From positions 434,001-498,000 of the forward strand of contig CAWKGD010000003.1 in NCBI GenBank assembly GCA_963849105.1: DNA of 64,000 nt, read 5' to 3'. The DNA comes from CAVRXQ01 sp963849105. Its GTDB lineage: Bacteria; Actinomycetota; Acidimicrobiia; Acidimicrobiales; Bog-793. The notes under the pieces are model-generated. The model ran no database searches. It worked only from the letters and a program-made list of their open reading frames with translations, and was not told the origin of the DNA. The position numbers and the translations under genes were made by a program. Shown here piece by piece: positions 8,311-17,063 of the stretch. Numbering within the stretch: position 1 is the first letter of the stretch; each line of letters starts with the position of its first letter.

Positions 8311-8733
8311 TTAAGTTGCGGCGCCACCGTCGGTGGCAGCGGGAGGTTCACCATCACGCGGCTTCGAGAGTTCGACGAAGGCGAGCCGGATGCTCGACAG
8401 TGCTCCCTTCAGCGTGTCGGCGTGCTGACCGAGCCGGTCACCGACGGCTTCGATGATTCCGCCCAGGGCGTCGATCGCGAGGCGGGCCTTTTCGAGGTCC
8501 GGGGGCTGCTCGTCGAGATGCAACGCGGCGAGCTGGAAGAGCCCGAAGCAGTGGTTCGCCACGATGTCCTCGACGGGAGCCGACAAGAGGTCCCGGCGCA
8601 ATTCATCGACGTCGGCTTCAGAAAGGGGCCCCTCTTCGTGCGTTTCGGCCGGCGCGCCAGGTGGAATCTCATCGGCATCGACACCGGATTCACGGACGCG
8701 ATGTTCGCCTCCCGGTGTCCACAGACTCGACAC
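8311..8733 (-). CDS. DUF1844 family protein
   Basis: 140 aa, start GTG at 8733. A disordered acidic N-terminus (about 45 residues) is followed by the DUF1844 helical core: DIVANHCFGLFQLAALHLDEQPPDLEKARLAIDALGGIIEAVG. Genes of this family are typically found next to and divergent from infC in actinobacteria, as here. Function is not established. It converges with the cold-shock-like gene, with a 4-bp gap. Confidence 0.82.
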   Translation of the reverse strand: MSSLWTPGGEHRVRESGVDADEIPPGAPAETHEEGPLSEADVDELRRDLLSAPVEDIVANHCFGLFQLAALHLDEQPPDLEKARLAIDALGGIIEAVGDRLGQHADTLKGALSSIRLAFVELSKPRDGEPPAATDGGAAT

Positions 8734-8738
8734 GTTGC

Positions 8739-8744
8739 TACCCT
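8739..8744 (+). promoter_or_regulatory. Candidate -10 box (TACCCT) for the infC operon
   Basis: TACCCT sits just upstream of the divergent DUF1844 start, leaving about 155 nt of leader before infC. A long leader is common for infC-rpmI-rplT operons. The -35 is poor, so this is tentative. Confidence 0.3.
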
Positions 8745-8901
8745 AGGAGGAAACTCAAAGGGAAAGCGGGGTCGCGAGCGGCGGCTCCCACCCGATCACC
8801 GTCTCCGGCCGAGCCCGACGAGTGCATCGGGTTCGGGTCCTGCCTTCGGCATCGCTTCCCATTTGCGGCACGAGCCGCGTAGCCGGAAGGAGTGATGCCC
8901 A

Positions 8902-9492
8902 ATCTCGACAGCACCCACCATCAACGAGCCGCGCATGAACGAACAGATCCGGGCGCGCGAGGTTCGCCTCGTGGATCCGGATGGTCAGCAGCTCGGGATC
9001 AAGTTGCTCCCCGAAGCGCTTGCGATCGCCCGAGATTTGGACCTCGATCTCGTTGAGGTGGCACCCCTCGCGGATCCTCCCGTCTGTCGGATCATGGACT
9101 ACGGGAAGTTCAAGTTCGACGAGGCGCAGCGCCAGAAGGAATCACGGCGCCGGTCGACGAATGTCGGGATCAAAGAGATGAAGTACCGCCCGAAGATCGG
9201 GCAAGGCGATTTCGACACAAAGACACGACGCGTTGCGAAGTTCCTCGCCGATGGGCACAAGGTGAAGATCACGATCATGTTCCGTGGCCGCGAGGTGTAT
9301 CACCCGGAGTTGGGACGGAAGATCCTCGACCGGATCGCTGAGGCGATGGAAGGAAGCGGCAAGGTCGAATCCGAAGCACGACTCGACGGTCGGAACATGG
9401 TGATGGTGCTTGCGCCGGACAAAAGGGCCCGTCAGTCCCAGGCGGCGCGTGCGGCGACTCAAGACGTAGCGGAGACGAACGGGACGGAGTGA
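8902..9492 (+). CDS. infC: Translation initiation factor IF-3 (ATC start)
   Basis: Keeps 30S subunits free and proofreads start-codon choice. 196 aa from ATC 8902. AGGAG (8888-8892) lies 9 nt upstream of ATC; an in-frame TGA at 8893 excludes earlier starts, and the next candidate, ATG 8935, has no SD. infC commonly uses AUU/AUC so that IF-3 can repress its own translation (established in E. coli). IF3-N: MNEQIRAREVRLVDPDG and PPVCRIMDYGKF; IF3-C: KITIMFRGREVYHPELG and MVMVLAPDK. First gene of the infC-rpmI-rplT cluster. Confidence 0.93.
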   Translation: MSTAPTINEPRMNEQIRAREVRLVDPDGQQLGIKLLPEALAIARDLDLDLVEVAPLADPPVCRIMDYGKFKFDEAQRQKESRRRSTNVGIKEMKYRPKIGQGDFDTKTRRVAKFLADGHKVKITIMFRGREVYHPELGRKILDRIAEAMEGSGKVESEARLDGRNMVMVLAPDKRARQSQAARAATQDVAETNGTE

Positions 9493-9540
9493 GCGGGACG
9501 GCGGGAGAACCTCGCCGCAAAGGGGAGAGTGGGTCAGGCA

Positions 9541-9735
9541 ATGCCGAAGATGAAGACCGATCGTGGCGCCGCGGCGCGCTTTCACGTCACCGGGACGGGG
9601 AAGATCTTGCGCCGCAAGGCGAACCGGTCGCATTTGTTGGAGAAGAAGTCGTCAGTGAGGACGCGGCGGCTCGGGCGTGACACCGAAGTGTCGGCGGCCG
9701 ACCGCAAGAGCGTACGGAGGATCCTCGGGATCTGA
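9541..9735 (+). CDS. rpmI: 50S ribosomal protein L35
   Basis: 64 aa, very basic. PKMKTDRGAAARFHVTGTGKI is the L35 signature N-terminus, followed by RRKANRSHLLEKKS. Start ATG 9541 is chosen by homology to the universal N-terminus MPKMKT. Lies between infC and rplT in the conserved operon. Confidence 0.95.
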   Translation: MPKMKTDRGAAARFHVTGTGKILRRKANRSHLLEKKSSVRTRRLGRDTEVSAADRKSVRRILGI

Positions 9736-9793
9736 CGCCCAGCCCGGACCGTGGTTTTTGGTTCGGGGTCTACGAGCATCAGAAAGGAGCACG

Positions 9794-10192
9794 ATGGCGA
9801 GGATCAAGCGCGGCGTCCCCGCGAAGAAGAGTCACAAGGCCGTCCTCCGTCAGGCACGGGGCTACTACGGCAACAAGTCGCGCTCGTTCCGCTCAGCGAA
9901 CGAGCAAGTCATGCACTCGATGCAGTACGCGTACCGTGATCGCCGGGCGCGCAAGGGCGAGTTCCGCAAACTGTGGATCCAGCGCATCAACGCCGCGGCG
10001 CGTGCCGAGGGGATGAGCTACTCGCGCCTCATCGCCGGGTTGCATCGCGCTGAGGTCCAGGTCGACCGCAAGGTGCTCGCCGATCTCGCGGTACGCGATT
10101 CGGACACCTTCGGCAAGCTGGTCGCGACTGCCCGCCGTCATCTCGAGCACGACGGCGCCGGGGACGCGGAGAGCGAACGGGCGGCTTCCTGA
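9794..10192 (+). CDS. rplT: 50S ribosomal protein L20
   Basis: Assembly-initiator protein of the 50S subunit. 132 aa. MARIKRGVPAKKSHKAVL and ARGYYGNKSRSFRSANEQV are the family signature; WIQRINAAARAEGMSYSRLI follows. Start ATG 9794 has GAAAGGAG at 9782-9789. The C-terminal tail (about 15 residues) extends slightly beyond the usual length. Its stop overlaps a CTG that may start the next gene. Confidence 0.96.
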   Translation: MARIKRGVPAKKSHKAVLRQARGYYGNKSRSFRSANEQVMHSMQYAYRDRRARKGEFRKLWIQRINAAARAEGMSYSRLIAGLHRAEVQVDRKVLADLAVRDSDTFGKLVATARRHLEHDGAGDAESERAAS

Positions 10193-11010
10193 GCGAAGAC
10201 CCGCTCGGGCCGCACCACCCCGAGGTGCGGCGACTGCGGCGGCTCGTTGAAAAGCGAGCCGAGCGCCGCCGCGAGGGAGTGCTGGTCGCGGAGGGCGAGA
10301 AAGTCGTCGCGGCCGCGCTCGACTCCGGGGCGGAGATCGAGACGATCTTTGCGGCGCCGCGCGCAGAACACAGCGCGGTGGCGCGTGCGGTGCTCGAGCG
10401 GGCCTCCGACCTCGAGGTCGCGACCTGCCGGTTCGCGCCGGGAGTGATGGACACCGTCGCGGACGCCCAGACGCCTCAATCACTTCTCGCGACCGTGCGA
10501 ACGATCGAGCGGGGTCTTGACACCGCTGTCGACGACGACGCCGTGCTGGTCCTCGTCGACGTGCGCGACCCCGGCAATCTCGGCGCGATCTTGCGTGTCG
10601 CCGATGCGACCGGCATCGGCGCCGTGGTTTCGTGCATCGGCTGTGTCGACTGGCAGAACCCGAAGGCGGTGCGCGCCTCGGCGGGTTCGTGCTTTGCGCT
10701 GCGGATCGTCGACAACGAGGAACCTCTCGCAGCACTCGCTGAACTGCGCGTCGCCGGTTTCCGCACGATCGCGACGGCGACGAAAGGGGGTACCGCGCAC
10801 GACGAGGTCGACTATCGGAAGAAGGTGGCGATAGTCCTCGGCAACGAGGCCTCGGGGCTCCCCGAACAGCTCCAAGCGCTCGTCGAAGAGGTCGTGACGA
10901 TCCCGATGACTGGTTCGACGGAATCGCTCAACGTCGCCACGGCGGCGGCGGTCATCTGCTACGAGCGGGTCGTCCAAAAAAAGCTCGCACAAGGCGGAGT
11001 CCTACGATGA
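10189..11010 (+). CDS. SpoU/TrmH-family RNA 2'-O-methyltransferase
   Basis: Knot-fold (SPOUT) enzyme that methylates a ribose in rRNA or tRNA. Three motifs are present: VDVRDPGNLGAILRVADATG (motif 1), IVLGNEASGL (motif 2) and IPMTGSTESLNVATAAAV (motif 3). The N-terminal RNA-binding substrate domain begins near HHPEVRRLRRLVEKRAERRREG. Canonical GTG 10225 gives 261 aa but starts inside that segment; CTG 10189, overlapping the rplT stop as CTGA, gives 273 aa and resembles the truB junction. The exact target nucleotide cannot be told. A methyltransferase between rplT and pheS is frequent in actinobacteria. Confidence 0.85.
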   Translation: MSEDPLGPHHPEVRRLRRLVEKRAERRREGVLVAEGEKVVAAALDSGAEIETIFAAPRAEHSAVARAVLERASDLEVATCRFAPGVMDTVADAQTPQSLLATVRTIERGLDTAVDDDAVLVLVDVRDPGNLGAILRVADATGIGAVVSCIGCVDWQNPKAVRASAGSCFALRIVDNEEPLAALAELRVAGFRTIATATKGGTAHDEVDYRKKVAIVLGNEASGLPEQLQALVEEVVTIPMTGSTESLNVATAAAVICYERVVQKKLAQGGVLR

Positions 11011-12095
11011 GCCGACCGATGTCGACCGAGCCTGAACAGGAAAAGGCGCGCGCGCAGACGCCGACGATCGCGGCGCTCGATCGTCACTTCGTCGAGGCCC
11101 GCGACGCGATCGGGCTTGCGACGACTCTCGGCGACCTCGACGCCATCGCATCCCGCTACCTCGGCAAGCGCTCGCAGCTCTCACGCTGGAAGCGTGACCT
11201 CGGCTCGCTCGACGAGGCGGGGCGCCGGCGCCTCGGCTCGGCACTGAACACGGCGCGCGAACGCCTCGAAAAGACGGTCAACCAACGCCGCGCAGAGCTC
11301 GCGAAAACAGAGCGCGCGCAGATCCTCGCCAAGGATCGCCTCGACCTGAGCGAAGTCCTCCCCCGACCGGGACCGGGGAACATCCACCCGGTGACGCAGG
11401 TGCGGTGGGACCTCGAGGACATCTTCACGGGGATGGGGTACGAGGTCGTCGAGGGTCCTGAGGTCGAGACCGATTGGTACAACTTCACGGCACTCAACAT
11501 CGGTCCGGGGCACCCCGTGCGCTCGTCGCACGACAGCTTCTTCATCGACATCGGCGAAGAGGACTCGGTGCTGTTGCGCACCCACACCTCGCCGGTCCAG
11601 ATCCACATCCTCGAGCGCGGCGAGTTGCCCATCTACGCCGTCGTCCCCGGCCGGTGTTACCGACGCGACACGCCGGACGCGACGCACCTGCCGTACTTCA
11701 ATCAGCTCGAGGCGCTCGTCGTCGACAAGAACATCACCTTCGGGGACCTCGCCGGCACGATCGACACCTTCGTCGCCGCGATCTTCGGCAAGGACGTGCG
11801 GGCCCGCCTTCGACCGGGCTACTTCCCTTTCACCGAGCCGTCGGCGGAGTTCGACATCTCGTGCACGATTTGTCAGGGACGGGGCTGTCGGACCTGTGGT
11901 GGCGTCGGATGGCTCGAACTCGGCGGCTGTGGTCTCGTTCACCCGGCCGTCTTCGAGGCGACCGGCGTCGATCCCGAGCAGTGGTCGGGATTCGCGTTCG
12001 GCTTCGGCATCGATCGGATCGCGATGATGCGGCACGACGTCGACGATCTACGCAGCTTTGTAGAGAACGACGTCCGCTTCTTGCGTCAGTTCTGA
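11007..12095 (+). CDS. pheS: Phenylalanine--tRNA ligase alpha subunit
   Basis: Catalytic subunit of the heterotetrameric PheRS. 362 aa. N-terminal coiled coil (about residues 15-105), then the class II core: motif 2 around VPGRCYRRDTPDATHLPYFNQLE, motif 3 GFGIDRIAMM. The conserved FTEPSAEFDISC segment leads into a Cys cluster (CTICQGRGCRTCGG) normal in this family. ATG 11007 overlaps the previous stop (ATGA). pheT follows after 24 bp. Confidence 0.97.
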   Translation: MSRPMSTEPEQEKARAQTPTIAALDRHFVEARDAIGLATTLGDLDAIASRYLGKRSQLSRWKRDLGSLDEAGRRRLGSALNTARERLEKTVNQRRAELAKTERAQILAKDRLDLSEVLPRPGPGNIHPVTQVRWDLEDIFTGMGYEVVEGPEVETDWYNFTALNIGPGHPVRSSHDSFFIDIGEEDSVLLRTHTSPVQIHILERGELPIYAVVPGRCYRRDTPDATHLPYFNQLEALVVDKNITFGDLAGTIDTFVAAIFGKDVRARLRPGYFPFTEPSAEFDISCTICQGRGCRTCGGVGWLELGGCGLVHPAVFEATGVDPEQWSGFAFGFGIDRIAMMRHDVDDLRSFVENDVRFLRQF

Positions 12096-12119
12096 TTCGC
12101 AGAGGAAAGGTTCGACACC

Positions 12120-14615
12120 GTGCGGGTGCCGCTTTCGTGGCTGAAGGAGTTCACACCGATCGATCTCGATCCTCGCGACCCGGCCGGCCTGCGCGACTTC
12201 GCGAACGAGCTTTCGATGCTCGGGATGAACGTCGAACACGTCGACACCGTCGAGGCGGCGTTCCCCGGCGTCGTCGTCGCCCGGGTCGCCGCGATCGAGG
12301 CGATCAAAGGCGCCGATCGCATCCGCAAAGTCGTTGTCGACGCCGGTGCTGCGCCGACGACGGTCGTCTGTGGCGCATTCAACTTCGAGGTCGGCGACTA
12401 CGTCCCGTTCGCGACGGTCGGGGCGCGCCTGCCGGGTGGCTTGGAGATCGGACGCCGCGAGATGCGCGGCGTCGTCTCGGAGGGGATGATCTGTTCAGGG
12501 CGCGAGCTCGGATTGAGCACCGACGCGAGCGGCATCTTCGTCCTGTTCTCGCCACCCAAAGGTCGCGGAGCGCCGGCGGTGGTTCCGCTCGGCACGGCGC
12601 TCGTCGACTACCTCGGACTCGAGCACGACGCCGTCTTCGACCTCGACATCGAGCCGAACCGTCCCGACCTGTTGTCGATGGTCGGGGTCGCGCGCGACGT
12701 CGCCGCACACCGCCGGATCCCTTTCGAGGTGCCGCCCATTGGGGTGGAAGAGACCGGACTCGCCGCGAATCGGCTCGTCTCGATCGCGATCGAAGCGCCC
12801 GACGCCTGCCGGCGGTTCGTCGCGCGAGTCATCACCGGGGTGGCGGCGCTTCCCGGTCCACGCGACGTGCAGCGGCGGCTGATCCTGTCGGGGATGCGGC
12901 CGATCAACGCCGTCGTCGATGCGTCGAACTACACGATGCTCGAACGTGGCCAGCCGACCCACCCCTACGACCTCGACCGCCTCGGTGGGGGTGGTTTTCG
13001 CGTCCGCCTCGCGCACCAGGGCGAACGGCTCGTCACCCTGGACGGGGTCGAGCGCGTCCTCGGCGAGCATCGCAACCGGCACGGCGAGACCGAGCCGGTC
13101 GACGATCTGTTGATCTGCGACGCGAACGACGTTGCCGTCGGACTGGCGGGGATCATGGGCGGCGCGTCGAGCGAGATCTCCGACTCGACGACGAACGTCG
13201 TCTTGGAGTCGGCCGACTTCACCCAGGCGTTCGTCGGCGAGACCGCCTCGCGCCAGGACCTCCGTTCCGAGGCGTCGACGCGCTTTTGGCGCGGGATCGA
13301 CCCCGCCGGATTGGGCCCGGCGGCGGCGCGTGTCGCGCAGCTCATCGTTGCGGCCCACGTGGAGCACGGCGTCACGCCCCCGATCGTCGCCCGCGGCATC
13401 GCTGATGCCGTCGGCACTCCACCGGTCTCTCCGCCCATCTACCTACGCACCGATCGCGTGAACGATCTCTTGGGTACCGAGCTCGACCGTAGGGCGGTGC
13501 GGTCGTTGCTCGCACCGATCGGCTTTTCGGCAGGCAAAGCGCCGAAGGGTCTGGCGGTGTCGGTGCCGTCGTTCCGGCCCGACGTCGGGCGGGAAGTCGA
13601 CGTCATCGAAGAAATTGCGCGCCATTATGGCTACGAGCGGATCACACCGACGCTGCCACGCTCGCCGCGCGTCGGCTCACTCACCGCGTACCAAAAGGAT
13701 CGCCGCAACGTCACCCGCCTGCTCGCCGACTTCGGCGCGGCGGAGGCTTGGACGAGCGCGATCGTCGACCCACAGAAAGACGAACTCGGTGGCGAAGGAC
13801 TGCAACCCTTGACGCTCGTCAATCCGGTCGTGCGCGAAGAGTCGGCACTCCGCACCACACTGCTGCCGGGCTTGCTCGAGGCGCTACGCCGCAACGTCGC
13901 CACGCGCAACGCTTCGGTGCGGTTCTTCGAGATCGGGAAGGTGTTCCGCTACCCTCAGGCGGCGGAGGAGGCGCCGATCGAGCGCGAACACCTGGGCGTG
14001 CTGCTCGGTCGCGACGACGACGACGCGCGCACCGCCACCGAATGCCTGCGTCTCCTAGCAGCCGGGCTGCGGATCGACTCCGCGCAGATGCACCTCGATG
14101 AGTCTGCCCCGATGCCGAGCGCGTTCGATCCGGTCGCGTACGGGATGCACCCGACCCGGCTGTCGACGGTGCGCAGCAGCGGCGGCGAGGTGGTCGCCGT
14201 TGTCGGCGAAGTCGATCCCGACGTGCTCGAACGGACGGGGATCGCCGGACGGCGCGTCGGCTGGCTGACCGTCGACCTCGAGCGGTTCTTGAACCTGCGC
14301 CGGAAACCCGAGATCGTCCGACCGGTGAGCCGCTTCCCGTCGAGTGACATCGATCTCTCCTTCGTCGTCGCTGACGACGTGACGATCGAGAAGGTCGAAG
14401 AGGTACTGCGTCGCGCGGCTGGGGAATGGTGTGAGTGGGTCGAGCTCGTGGACGTCTACCGCGGCGAGGGGCTCGGGGATGCCAAGCGCAGCGTCTCGTT
14501 TCGGATCCGGTTCGCGGCGCTCGACCGCACCCTCACAGACGACGACGTCGCCGCGGTGCGCGCCCGCTGTATCGCCGCGGCCGAGGGCGAAGTGGGGGCG
14601 GTGCTGCGGGGCTGA
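12120..14615 (+). CDS. pheT: Phenylalanine--tRNA ligase beta subunit
   Basis: Editing and tRNA-binding subunit of PheRS. 831 aa, full length, start GTG 12120. Domains in order: tRNA-binding OB fold (about 40-150, VVCGAFNFEVGDYVPFATVG), B3/B4 editing domain (about 210-390, NYTMLERGQPTHPYDLD), B5 (about 405-480), the catalytic-like core, and a C-terminal anticodon-binding FDX-ACB domain (about 735-831, RFPSSDIDLSFVV). The last 83 nt overlap the 3' end of a convergent gene on the other strand. Confidence 0.97.
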   Translation: MRVPLSWLKEFTPIDLDPRDPAGLRDFANELSMLGMNVEHVDTVEAAFPGVVVARVAAIEAIKGADRIRKVVVDAGAAPTTVVCGAFNFEVGDYVPFATVGARLPGGLEIGRREMRGVVSEGMICSGRELGLSTDASGIFVLFSPPKGRGAPAVVPLGTALVDYLGLEHDAVFDLDIEPNRPDLLSMVGVARDVAAHRRIPFEVPPIGVEETGLAANRLVSIAIEAPDACRRFVARVITGVAALPGPRDVQRRLILSGMRPINAVVDASNYTMLERGQPTHPYDLDRLGGGGFRVRLAHQGERLVTLDGVERVLGEHRNRHGETEPVDDLLICDANDVAVGLAGIMGGASSEISDSTTNVVLESADFTQAFVGETASRQDLRSEASTRFWRGIDPAGLGPAAARVAQLIVAAHVEHGVTPPIVARGIADAVGTPPVSPPIYLRTDRVNDLLGTELDRRAVRSLLAPIGFSAGKAPKGLAVSVPSFRPDVGREVDVIEEIARHYGYERITPTLPRSPRVGSLTAYQKDRRNVTRLLADFGAAEAWTSAIVDPQKDELGGEGLQPLTLVNPVVREESALRTTLLPGLLEALRRNVATRNASVRFFEIGKVFRYPQAAEEAPIEREHLGVLLGRDDDDARTATECLRLLAAGLRIDSAQMHLDESAPMPSAFDPVAYGMHPTRLSTVRSSGGEVVAVVGEVDPDVLERTGIAGRRVGWLTVDLERFLNLRRKPEIVRPVSRFPSSDIDLSFVVADDVTIEKVEEVLRRAAGEWCEWVELVDVYRGEGLGDAKRSVSFRIRFAALDRTLTDDDVAAVRARCIAAAEGEVGAVLRG

Positions 14616-15003
14616 CGCCGCGCGCGTCGTTAGCGATGTTGCGCACCTCGCCGTCTCCGGCCAGGCGCGCCGACACGGGTCGCAGGTAGGCGTCGAACCG
14701 GAGCCACGCCGCTGGTGACAACCGCGACAAGAAATCCTCGATCACCGACGCGGCATCGACGCGTGGATCGGTGACGACGCGCTCCATTGCCTCGGCGATC
14801 GACTCCAGCCGCACTTCCTCGTCGTGTCGGCGCGACCTGTACAAAAGCTCATCGGCTTCCTTCGCGACCTCGGCGAAGAGCACTTCTGCCGGGAGCCTCT
14901 CGCCGTGTCGCGAGCAGAGCTCTTCGTAGACCGAAAGGTATGAGGGGAGAGCCTCAAGGAGGACGGTGAGCGCCCTCCGATCGGAGCAGCGTCGCAACGC
15001 CAA
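14533..15003 (-). CDS. Hypothetical helical protein
   Basis: 156 aa if started at TTG 15003, which has GGAG 7 nt upstream; the frame stays open to 15153. The central part (TVLLEALPSYLSVYEELCSRHGERLPAEVLFAEVAKEADELLY) looks like a genuine acidic, helical protein, ending in an Arg/Pro-rich tail. No family recognised. It lies downstream of the malic enzyme gene on the same strand and overlaps the 3' end of pheT antisense by 83 nt, so the tail may be partly fortuitous. Confidence 0.55.
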   Translation of the reverse strand: MALRRCSDRRALTVLLEALPSYLSVYEELCSRHGERLPAEVLFAEVAKEADELLYRSRRHDEEVRLESIAEAMERVVTDPRVDAASVIEDFLSRLSPAAWLRFDAYLRPVSARLAGDGEVRNIANDARGVSPAAPPPLRPRPRRYSGRAPRRRRRL

Positions 15004-15165
15004 TTCCTTTCTCCGAGACCGACGGATCGAGGAAGGTGTTGTGACGACCTTCGATGCGCGCAACCTATCGCCGGGGTGTATCAACCAGACGGCAGGTGGA
15101 GACGTAGACGGCAGGAGATCGCGTCGTCTTGGGATCCCGTGCGCCAGCGGCACCCCCCGCGGTTT

Positions 15166-16923
15166 TCAGCGATCGCTCAGCGAGGCCGACTTGCCGCGCT
15201 CGTAGTCCGGGAACCACATCTGAGCATCGACGTCGTGTTCGATGCACGCATCGTCGACGATGCGTGCCCGACCTTCGTCGCGTGCTTTCTCCGCCACGGT
15301 GATGGCGATCCTCCGGGAGATCGTCCGCAGATCGTCGAGGGGCGGGTAGATCGCCCCGGCCCCGAGGCGGTCGTCGGTGACCAGCAGCGAGAGGGTTTTC
15401 GCGGCGGCGAGGAACATGTCGCCGGTCACCTCCCGGGCACGCGCGACGATCGCCCCGAGGCCGATGCCCGGGAAGACGAAGACGTTGTTCGCCTGTCCGA
15501 TGATCCGCTTTTCCTTGTCGATCTCGACCGGCTGGAACGGACTGCCCGTCGCGACGAGCGCGCGACCGTCGGTCCATTCGAGGATCTGCTCCGGCGTCGC
15601 CTCGGAATTCGCGGTCGGGTTCGACAGCACGAAGACGATCGGGTTGTCCACGCTCTGGGTCATCGCACGCAGCGCGCGCTCGTTGAACGTCCCCGGGACG
15701 CCGGTCGCGCCGATGAGCACCGTGGGGCGAACGCGCGCGATGACGCGATCGAGTTCCCGAGCGTCGTCGCGCTCAATGCCGAGCTCTGCTCCTCGGGAGC
15801 GGGAGAGCGCAAACTCGCGCTTAAACTCGTCGAGATCGTCGCGTCCTTCCGCGATGAGTCCGTGCGAATCGATCATGACAATCGAATCTCGCGAGTCTTG
15901 TACCGATGCCCCGCACTCAACCATCGCCGCGCGCACGAGCCGGGCAATGCCGATGCACGCCGCGCCAGCACCGAGGAATACGAGGCGTTGTTCGACGAGG
16001 TTCCCTCCGCAGCGCCGCAGCGCCGCGAGGATCCCGCCGAGCACGACCGCGGCGGTGCCCTCGATGTCGTCGTTGAAACTCGGGAGCCGGTCGCGGTAGC
16101 GGTTGAGGAGCCGGAAGGCGTTCTGTTGCTTGAAGTCCTCCCACTGCAAGAGCGCGTGCGGAAAGACCTCGATGACCGATTCCACGAAGGCTTCGATGAA
16201 CTCGTCGTAGGCGGCGCCGCGAAGGCGCGGCTTCGGGTAGCCGAGGTAGAGCGGGTCGTCGCGGAGTTCGTCGTTGTCGGTTCCGCAGTCGAGCGAGACG
16301 GGCAGCGTCAGGCCCGGACGAACGCCGGCGCCGGCCGTGTAGAGCTCGAGCTTGCCGATCGGGATCCCCATGCCCCCGGCTCCCTGGTCTCCGAGCCCCA
16401 AGATCCGTTCGTTGTCGGTCGCGACGATGAGGCGGACGTCGCCTTGTCCGCTGTTACGGAGCAGTTGGGGGATCCGGTCGATGTCTTCGGGTGTGATCCA
16501 CAACCCGCGTGGACGGCGCATCACGTGGCTGTATTCGCGACAGGCGCGGCCGACCGTCGGCGTGTAGACGATCGGCGCCAGCTCCTCGAGGTGCTCGACG
16601 AGCAGGCGGAAGAACAGCGTCTCGTTCCTGTCCCGAAGGGCCGCGAGGCCGATGTACCGCTCGAAGTCGTCGCCCTTGCGACGGAGGTGCTCGAGCTCAA
16701 GTGCCATCTGCTCCTCGATCGACGCAACTCGCCAGGGGAGCAGGCCGCGCAGTGCGAGCGCGCCACGTTCTTCGTCAGAGAACGCGGCATCCTTATTCGC
16801 TTCTGGTCGCGTAAGGAGCGTCCTCCCAAAGGGCCTCTCGGGATCTGCCGGATCGGCCATCGTCTTCGCCTCCGTATCGGCACGGGCGCTGTCCGTCACG
16901 GACGCACCGTTCACACCACTCAT
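15166..16923 (-). CDS. NAD-dependent malic enzyme (large, MaeA-type)
   Basis: Oxidative decarboxylation of malate to pyruvate. 585 aa, the size of the E. coli MaeA/eukaryotic-type family. Seen: FERYIGLAALRDRNETLFF, catalytic-Tyr motif IVYTPTVGRAC, LGLGDQGAGGMGIPIGKL, metal-binding FNDDIEGTAAVVLGG, Rossmann VFLGAGAACIGIARL, and FVLSNPTANSEATPEQ. An alternative start is the internal ATG at MADPADPERPFG. It is divergent from a second, unrelated-length malic enzyme. Cofactor preference cannot be settled from sequence alone. Confidence 0.93.
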   Translation of the reverse strand: MSGVNGASVTDSARADTEAKTMADPADPERPFGRTLLTRPEANKDAAFSDEERGALALRGLLPWRVASIEEQMALELEHLRRKGDDFERYIGLAALRDRNETLFFRLLVEHLEELAPIVYTPTVGRACREYSHVMRRPRGLWITPEDIDRIPQLLRNSGQGDVRLIVATDNERILGLGDQGAGGMGIPIGKLELYTAGAGVRPGLTLPVSLDCGTDNDELRDDPLYLGYPKPRLRGAAYDEFIEAFVESVIEVFPHALLQWEDFKQQNAFRLLNRYRDRLPSFNDDIEGTAAVVLGGILAALRRCGGNLVEQRLVFLGAGAACIGIARLVRAAMVECGASVQDSRDSIVMIDSHGLIAEGRDDLDEFKREFALSRSRGAELGIERDDARELDRVIARVRPTVLIGATGVPGTFNERALRAMTQSVDNPIVFVLSNPTANSEATPEQILEWTDGRALVATGSPFQPVEIDKEKRIIGQANNVFVFPGIGLGAIVARAREVTGDMFLAAAKTLSLLVTDDRLGAGAIYPPLDDLRTISRRIAITVAEKARDEGRARIVDDACIEHDVDAQMWFPDYERGKSASLSDR

Positions 16924-17026
16924 GCCACCACCGGGTCGCTCCGGGGAGAAGAGTCGAACGTCCTCGGACGTGCAACGATTTTCTCCTCTGCTTTGAGTGT
17001 CTTGGCCCGAAATGCGTCGTTGCCCG

Positions 17027-17032
17027 TACGCT
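17027..17032 (+). promoter_or_regulatory. Candidate -10 box (TACGCT)
   Basis: TACGCT lies 31 nt upstream of the second malic enzyme start, with TTGGCC about 19 nt further up. Plausible actinobacterial promoter in the 140-bp divergent region between the two malic enzyme genes. Confidence 0.35.
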
Positions 17033-17063
17033 CGGGGAAGTCGAACCGATAGGAAAGGACGAC

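Noticed and set aside
11474..13405. Long 643-codon frame on the plus strand over pheS/pheT
   Set aside because: Arg/Pro/Ala-rich composition of a shadow frame in GC-rich DNA; pheS and pheT are unmistakable in the other frames.
15076..17052. 658-codon plus-strand frame over the malic enzyme
   Set aside because: Antisense shadow; the minus-strand protein has all malic-enzyme motifs.
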